Positions 58,190 to 64,000 of a DNA stretch of 64,000 nucleotides are shown here, in pieces (the stretch's first letter is position 1; each line of letters begins with the position of its first letter). The notes beneath the pieces are model-generated. The model was given only the letters and a program-made list of their open reading frames with translations, did no database searches and was not told where the DNA came from. The stretch lies in assembly GCF_025698545.1 (NCBI RefSeq), contig NC_068572.1:2976001-3040000 (forward strand), written 5' to 3'. Source of the stretch: Gossypium raimondii (taxonomy: Eukaryota; Streptophyta; Magnoliopsida; Malvales; Malvaceae). The position numbers and the translations under genes were made by a program.

Positions 58190-60708
58190 AAAAAGAATCG
58201 CTTAATTCCCATTATTGAGTTTAGAGCCATGGTATTAGTCTAAGTAGAATGCGAATTCGAATTGAATTATGCAACGGAAAAGCTTTACATATTGTATTAT
58301 CTAATAGCACCCTCGATACGCCCAAAATTGGTACCTAGTTGATTAATTAGTGTCTTATTGTCGAAGATTGAAAACTCGAAAAGAATTTAAAAATACGATC
58401 CCTCTTTATATTGTGTTATTTTAAAAATGACTCGAATAAATCAAAATAAAGAATGTCTTCTTATCTGGAATTAACAAGATGTCACATCCAGTAAGTTAGG
58501 ACACGACACCTCGTATTTTTTTGAGAGTAAGCTTGCCTTTTATTTTGTATTTAAACCGCATGCATTTTAATTTTTAAAAAGGATATTCAGTTATTTAGAA
58601 TCAACGCGAGAAAAATCAAAGCTCAGTAAGTTAGGGCACGATTTTCTCGAATTTTCTAAATATTGAATATTGCCATTATTATTGAAAGTTTAAAAGGGTA
58701 TTTGGCCATTTGGTCGAACGAGAAATCGAAACCCAGAACGTTAGGGCACGTTTTCTCGAATTTTCCAAACGCGAAATATTGCCTTAATTTAAAACCTTTC
58801 CCTTTTTGAATAATTGCAAGTACAATACTCGAACGAGATGCATTTGTTTTATATAGGGCAAAATACAATGATTTATTATTGGGGTGTACAAAATTGAGCG
58901 TAACTTCGAAGTGATGAAATGAAATTGAATGATAACGGAACATGGCATAACAATTTACGAATAAATGATACATCCATGCATGACAAATATACAAGGATAC
59001 GAATAAGCAAATTATAGTACGCACAACGGCAATGAACACACAACATATCTAATACAAATATCAATAACCTAAACGAACAAAACGAAACAATACATAAATT
59101 AATTTAAGAAAATAACGGCTCAAAATGAATGATTTGTGAAGGCATTTCAAAATAAATAATAACGTTTCAAATAAATAGAATATATATAAAAATTAGACAA
59201 TAAATAAATAATAATAGAAACAATTAAAAAATAAATAGTATATTTAAAATAGAACCAATAAAACAGTTTGGAAAATATACATATATACGTACATAAAAAA
59301 CTTGAAAGATGTTCATACATAAGTTATAAGAAATGATATATATATATATATATAAGAAAATAAATTTAATGTAAAACAACTTCAAATAAATAATGAATAT
59401 AAAAACTTAAAAATAAGTAACGATAAAGAACATTTTCTACAAATAAATAAATTAAATAAACCGAGGATGAGGTTGAAATGAAATTAAAATTCGAGGCTTT
59501 AATTGCAAATAAATAAAGAAGGTCACAAGGGACCAAAATAGGATGCGCTTAAAGAACGAGGGACTGACTTGGAAATATCCCCATTCCTTGTTGCGCTGCT
59601 TTATGCAGGACTAAACTGAGACAAGTGCAAAGAATATGGGGTCAAATTAAAAATGCTAAAAAGGGTAAAAGGACTGCATTGAAGACAGACAATAAAACTG
59701 AAGGATCCGCAGCGCAAATAACCCATTCGGCCTTGAGAACGCGCGGATCCTCTGCTTAACCGGGTCGGGTCTTTGGGTCAAACGCGAAACGACATCGTTT
59801 TGGCTATCATCACTTAAGCCCAAGACGACGCCGTATAGATACCCATATAAATAGCCTAATTAAAACAAAAAAACAGAACATCAGCCCAGTATTAAAGAAA
59901 AAACCCTGAGGGTTTCTCAAATCCTCTTAAACTCCCCTTCTCCGGTCCAAGGGTTCCGGCCGAAGGCCACCGTAGCGCCGCCGTGACTCCGCCGTCATCG
60001 GTGATCGGAGCAACGCAAAGGTCCGGTCTTTTACCCGATTTAAAGGCCATTTGAAGGCCGAAGCCTCTAGGCTCGAAGGCCGAAAGAAGAGAAACCCCCA
60101 CGGCCTCCCTTCGGTCCCGATTTCACCGACCAAGGCGGTTCCGGCGACGGACCTTGCATGCGGCCCTAGGTAAGTTTCTTCTCTTCTTTTTTATTTTTTA
60201 TTTTTGTAAATAAAAAAAGAAAAATAATATAAAAAAAAACTAGATCTAAAACGCACACAAAAAAAAAAACGAAATCCCCTTCTCTGATTCAAAATCGATA
60301 TCTTTATTGCTATATCCGCCTCAACTACAAGCAGTGGCCTATGGCCTTTATAGCCGATTACCACTTTTCATTTTTTATTCTTTTTGCTTTTTGCTTTTTT
60401 TCGTTGTATTCTTTTGTTGCGTGTGCTTTTCTCTTGCAGGTGTCAGACGCGTGGACACGCGAAGTCGTCGATTGGCGAGCAACGGCGGCGGCCAGGAGGC
60501 GTGCGGGGAGGCTGAGCGACGCACATGGGTAGTAGGGGTTAGGGTTTGCTACTGCTAAAAGTTTGTTATGGGCTATTAGGTTTGGGCTTGAATTTGGGTT
60601 TGGGCATTTTGGGTTAATTTTTGTTGTAATGGACTGGAAGTGTTTTATTAGTTTGGTTTGCTTGGGTTGGTTTGCTGGTATGGGCCCGGGCGAAAATTGG
60701 GTCTTACA
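58190..60708 (-). mobile_element. 3' LTR of a Tat-type gypsy retrotransposon, about 2.5 kb
   Basis: Read on the minus strand the LTR starts TGTAAGACCCAATTTTCGCC at 60708, directly after the polypurine tract TGAGCAAAGAGGGGCAGC. A TATA-like CTATAAAGGCC lies at about 60340-60350 on that strand. The 59900-60160 part is unusually GC-rich and has open frames without recognisable domains. Three internal direct repeats lie at 58480-58770. The left limit is uncertain; I see no clear target duplication. Confidence 0.65.
58480..58770. repeat. Three direct repeats GTTAGG.CACG in the LTR, about 120-130 bases apart
   Basis: 'gtaagttaggacacgac', 'gtaagttagggcacgattt' and 'gaacgttagggcacgtttt', each followed by 'ctcga/ctcgt' and 'ttttc' phrases. 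Confidence 0.75.
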
Positions 60709-60726
60709 GCTGCCCCTCTTTGCTCA
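60709..60726 (-). other. Polypurine tract of the Tat-type element
   Basis: Minus-strand TGAGCAAAGAGGGGCAGC immediately precedes the LTR start TGTAAGACCC. This is the primer site for plus-strand DNA synthesis and fixes the element's orientation as minus. Confidence 0.75.
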
Positions 60727-60941
60727 TTGTCGTGTAACGAGAATAGAGTAAAGACTAAGAAAGGCCAATTTTGCCCGGTCTCGCCGAGTCTTGACCTCTT
60801 GATGCTTTTCTTCTTCAAGTAGCCTTATTCCAGCCTGCTACGTCTTGTTGCTTTGATCCACTCTACTGCAATTTCAGATACGCCTTGTAGCCTCAATCTA
60901 CTCTGCTACGACTCCATGGGGATGAGATTTGTGTTTTTTAG

Positions 60942-61740
60942 TCTGCTCCACTACTGCTTAGGGAGATAAGACTGGATGTGATCTACTCCACTACTGCTTA
61001 GGGGAATAAGATCTGTGGTTCTGTCTGCTCCGCTATTGCTTAGGGAGATAAGACTTGATGCGATCTGCTCCACTACTGCTTAGGGAGATAAGATCTGTGG
61101 TTCTGTCTGCTCCACTATTGCTTAGGGAGATAAGACTTGATGCGATCTGCCCACTACCGCTAGAGAGATAAGATCTGTGGTTCTGCTCGCCCACTATTGC
61201 TTAGGGAGGTAAGACTTGATGCGATCTGCCCACTACTACTTAGGAGATAAGATCGTGGTTCTGCTCGCTCCACTATTGCTTAGGAGATAAGACTTGATGC
61301 GATCTGCTCCACTAATGCTTAGGAGATAAGATCTGTGGTTCTGTCTGCTCCACTATTGCTTAGGAGGTAAGACTTGATGCGATCTGCCCACTACCGCTTA
61401 GGGAGATAAGATCGTGGTTCTGTCTGCTCCACTATTGTTTAGGAGATAAGACTTGATGCGATCTGCTCCACTATTGCTTAGGGAGATAAGATCTGTGGTT
61501 CTGTCTGCTCCACTATTGTTTAGGGAGATAAGACTTGATGCGATCTGCTCCACTACTGCTTAGGGAGATAAGATCTGTGGTTCTGTCTGCTCCACTATTG
61601 CTTAGGGAGATAAGACTTGATGCGATCTGCTCCACTATTGCTTAGGGAGATAAGATCTGTGGTTCTGTCTGCTCCACTATTGCTTAGGGAGAAGACTTGA
61701 TGCGATCTGCTCCACTACTGCTTAGAGAGATAAGATCTGG
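60942..61740. repeat. Tandem array 1: alternating 40- and 42-base monomers (82-base dimer, about 10 copies)
   Basis: All monomers share 'ctccactattgcttagggag' and 'ataaga'. Type A ends 'tctgtggttctgt' and type B ends 'cttgatgcgat'. They alternate A-B through the array with small deletions in the 61145-61420 part. The dimer is a simple higher-order repeat. Confidence 0.92.
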
Positions 61741-61752
61741 TTTCTGTTTGCT

Positions 61753-62340
61753 AGAGAAGTGAGATTCGCCGTTGTGGCTTCAATCTCTTTAATTACAATG
61801 TCGGGGAACAAGATTCACCGTTGTAGCTTCAATCTGATCCACTGCATCGCCAAGAAAGTAAGATTCGCCGTTGCGGCTTCAATCTTTTAAATTGCAATAT
61901 CAGGGAAACAATATTCACCGTCGTAGCTTTAATCTGCTGCACTGTACTGCCAGAGAAATGAGATTCACCGTTGTGGCTTCAATCTCTTTAATTGCAATGT
62001 CGGGGAATAAGATTCGCCGTTGTAGCTTCAATCTGATCCACTGCATCGCCAAGAAAGTAAGATTCGCCGTTGCGGCTTCAATCTTTTAAATTGCAATATC
62101 AAGAAAGCAAGATTCGCCGTCGTAGCTTTAATCTGCTACACTGTACTGCCAGAGAAGTGAGATTCGTCGTTGCGGCTTCAATCTTTTAAATTGTAATGTT
62201 GAGGAAGCAAGATTCGCTGTTGTAGCTTTAATCTGCCCCACTGCATCGCCATGGAAGTAAGATTCATTGTTGCAGCTTCAATCTTTTAAATTGTAATGTC
62301 GGGGAAGTAAGATTCACCGTTGTAGCTTCAATCTGTTCCA
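61753..62340. repeat. Tandem array 2: 199-base higher-order unit of four monomers of about 50 bases
   Basis: Units start with 'agagaagtgagattcgccg' or a variant at 61753, 61952 and 62151, exactly 199 bases apart; the third is slightly shorter. Each holds four variants of 'agattcgccgttg.agcttcaatct' with different tails (tttaattacaatgtcgggg, gatccactgcatcgccaag, tttaaattgcaatatcag, gctgcactgtactgcc). Confidence 0.92.
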
Positions 62341-62690
62341 CAATATAGGAAGACAAGACCTGCTATCTTCGATCTACTTCACGCCAATACATGAAGACAA
62401 GATCTGCTTTCTTGGATCTACTTCGCCACCAGTATGGGAAGACAAGATCTGCATCTTCGATCCACTTCCTACCAATATAAGAAGATAGGACCTGCTATCT
62501 TCGATCTGCCAACATAGGAAGACAATATCTACTTTCTTCGATCTACTCCGCCACTAATATGGGAAGACAAGATCTGCATCTTCGATCCACTTCCTACCAA
62601 TATAGGAAGACAGGACCTGCTATCTTCGATCTACTTCACTGCCAACACAGGAAGACAAGATCTACTTTAATGACTTCAATCCATCCCACT
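62341..62690. repeat. Tandem array 3: monomers of about 40-50 bases, 'aggaagacaagatctgc'
   Basis: Eight or so variants of 'tataggaagacaagacctg', 'ctatcttcgatctacttc'. The 'cctgctatcttcgatct' variant returns at 62359, 62491 and 62616, suggesting a three-monomer higher-order unit of about 125-132 bases. Confidence 0.85.
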
Positions 62691-63780
62691 GCAACTTCAG
62701 GGGTATAAGATCTGTTTCTTTGATCTGTTCTCTGGGGAACATGACCTGTAAAATTTGTTTTATGGACCTATTTATGCCTAGTGTTTAGGATGACATGATC
62801 AGAATGAATCAAATGCTCCTAACTAGATGTGTATGAATGATATTTGCATTGAATGATATTTGTATGAATGCAGAATGTCATTTTTCGAGAATGATCATCT
62901 TTTACTACTTAGGTTGTCGTTCCTCGTTGTTCGTCAAGGTTCTATCACTGATGTTTTCCCGTTCAGCAAGTATCTTTGACAGAAGATTCAAAGAAATAGT
63001 CTCAAATTAGACTATCCTTTCTCAAATGTTTCCAACCCTTAGGATTGGTTAGTTCTAAACAATAGTCCTGTTTCAGGTCATCGTATTATTTAGAAACTTT
63101 CAGAGTACTATGCAGAACTCCTTCTGCATGAGTATTGTCAGTCCATTAATCGTTATTTCAATGAAAAATGCTTGAAAAAGATTATCAAAATAAATGAAAT
63201 TTTGTTGAGAGCAAAGCTCTAAACAAACAAATCAATCAAGACAGAAAATTTTGTTGAGATACGAGATGTATAAGATGAAAAAAATTATCACAATGGATAA
63301 GATGGAAATTTGTTGAGAGCAAAAGCTCTAAATGAACAAATTAATCAAGATAGCAAATTTTGCTAGAATAAAAAATAAGAATAAATTAATCAAGATGACG
63401 TATTTTGTCAAAAATACAAAGATGAATAAAATGGAAATAGGTGCCCCAGATATCATAGCATGAGCTTCTCTGCCCCAAACTTCTTGAGGACCCTTTTGAA
63501 CTTGATATGTGTCTAGAAGTCCTAGAAGACTTTGTTGATGCCCCAAGATGTAGTATCTCTCCTTCTTATTAATTCGGAGAGGACAAGACTACCGCATGCC
63601 CCACCTTCGATCAAAATTTGAACTGCCCATTCCTGGGTTTTCAATTCAAAACCCCTTTGGTCTCAAGGCGCCCTTTGCGGGTTTTCACCTTGGCCTCTCC
63701 TTTTTCTTTTTGTTCTTCTTTTCTTTTCTTTTTTTATTTCTTTTTTTCAAGTGAAGTATTTATTGCTTGAATCAAAATTC
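62691..63780 (-). other. 3' non-coding region of the Tat-type element, between integrase and the arrays
   Basis: It contains a duplicated phrase 'ttttgttgagagcaaagctc' near 63200 and 63308 (about 109 bases apart). The 63690-63750 part is T-rich low complexity. No conserved frame. Confidence 0.5.
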
Positions 63781-63784
63781 TCAA

Positions 63785-64000
63785 GATTAGGCAGGTTCTT
63801 GCCATTCATCCTGGTTAATATCGACGTTTTTTCAGATAAGGACTTCCACAAAAGGTCCTTTTCAGTTTGGCATCCACTTTTTTCTGAATTCCCCTTTGTA
63901 TGGCAAGGATCTTCTTCGATATCAGGTGCTCCTCATAGAATTCTCTGGAGCGAACCTTTTTTGGCGAGCTCGCATCATTCGCCTTTGGTACATTTGACCA
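63785..64000 (-). pseudogene. Integrase C-terminal remnant of the Tat-type gypsy element, cut by the window edge
   Basis: Minus-strand frames give GQMYQRRMMRA, then after frame changes VRSREFYEEHLISKKILAIQ, KGEFRKKWMPN and KGPFV. This follows the 'RPREFxEGDLVLRKI...GKFKPNWEGPYVV' signature at the end of Tat-type integrases. At least two frameshifts and several stops show that it is dead. More of the polyprotein should lie to the right of the window. Confidence 0.7.

Noticed and set aside
59840..59860. Plus-strand TATA box CATATAAATAGCC as evidence that the right-hand LTR points to the plus strand
   Set aside because: The polypurine tract next to the LTR start and the integrase remnant both point to the minus strand; a lone TATA match is weaker evidence.
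59892..60751. GC-rich overlapping frames inside the right-hand LTR
   Set aside because: They lie in LTR sequence, overlap each other in several frames and show no conserved domain.
60942..62690. CRISPR-like repeat/spacer array
   Set aside because: The DNA is from a plant nucleus, the monomers are contiguous tandem repeats without unique spacers, and they sit in a retrotransposon.

Overview
This is nuclear DNA of a flowering plant. Genes are intron-rich with GT-AG junctions, intergenic DNA is AT-rich, and most of the window is transposable-element sequence of angiosperm types (PIF/Harbinger, CACTA, Mutator-like MITEs, Ty3/gypsy LTR retrotransposons, a tRNA-derived SINE). The style of several LTRs and MITEs reminds me of cotton (Gossypium, Malvaceae). 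That is recall, not a search result.

Four host genes look intact. (1) 13699-18272 (+): a nine-exon gene for a 693-residue nuclear RNA-binding protein with an N-terminal PWI-like fold and a C-terminal RRM. (2) 21280-24431 (-): a makorin-type E3 ubiquitin ligase with CCCH fingers around a C3HC4 RING; two further small coding-looking exons lie beyond its stop. (3) 30103-33077 (-): a WIP-domain C2H2 zinc-finger transcription factor of the NTT/WIP2/WIP4/WIP5 type, whose single intron holds a tandem array that has copied the 5' splice site. (4) 47.93-50.41 kb (+): a mitochondrial ADP/ATP carrier of 386 residues with a TATA box and a leader intron. They are ordinary, functionally unrelated genes and form no pathway or cluster.

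Between them, left to right: a 5.57-kb PIF/Harbinger element (2.64-8.20 kb) with broken transposase and Myb-like genes and what looks like a captured host gene 5' end; a 2,564-bp solo LTR with a 5-bp target duplication (8.86-11.42 kb); MITEs, several with perfect 9-bp target duplications; four dispersed SINE copies; an RNase H remnant of a LINE (37.3-37.6 kb); an LTR-like block and a decayed gypsy element lacking its centre (40.0-44.8 kb); a CACTA terminus (from 55133) with hairpin subterminal repeats, a telomere-like TTTAGGG tract and an apparent first exon of the ribosome-biogenesis gene RRS1; and, to the right edge, the 3' part of a minus-strand Tat-type gypsy retrotransposon whose 3' untranslated region holds three successive, unrelated tandem arrays with higher-order structure.

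I found no convincing wholly new system. The items most worth following are the copied splice donor in the WIP gene, the two apparent gene captures (Harbinger and CACTA), and the three tandem arrays in the Tat element.
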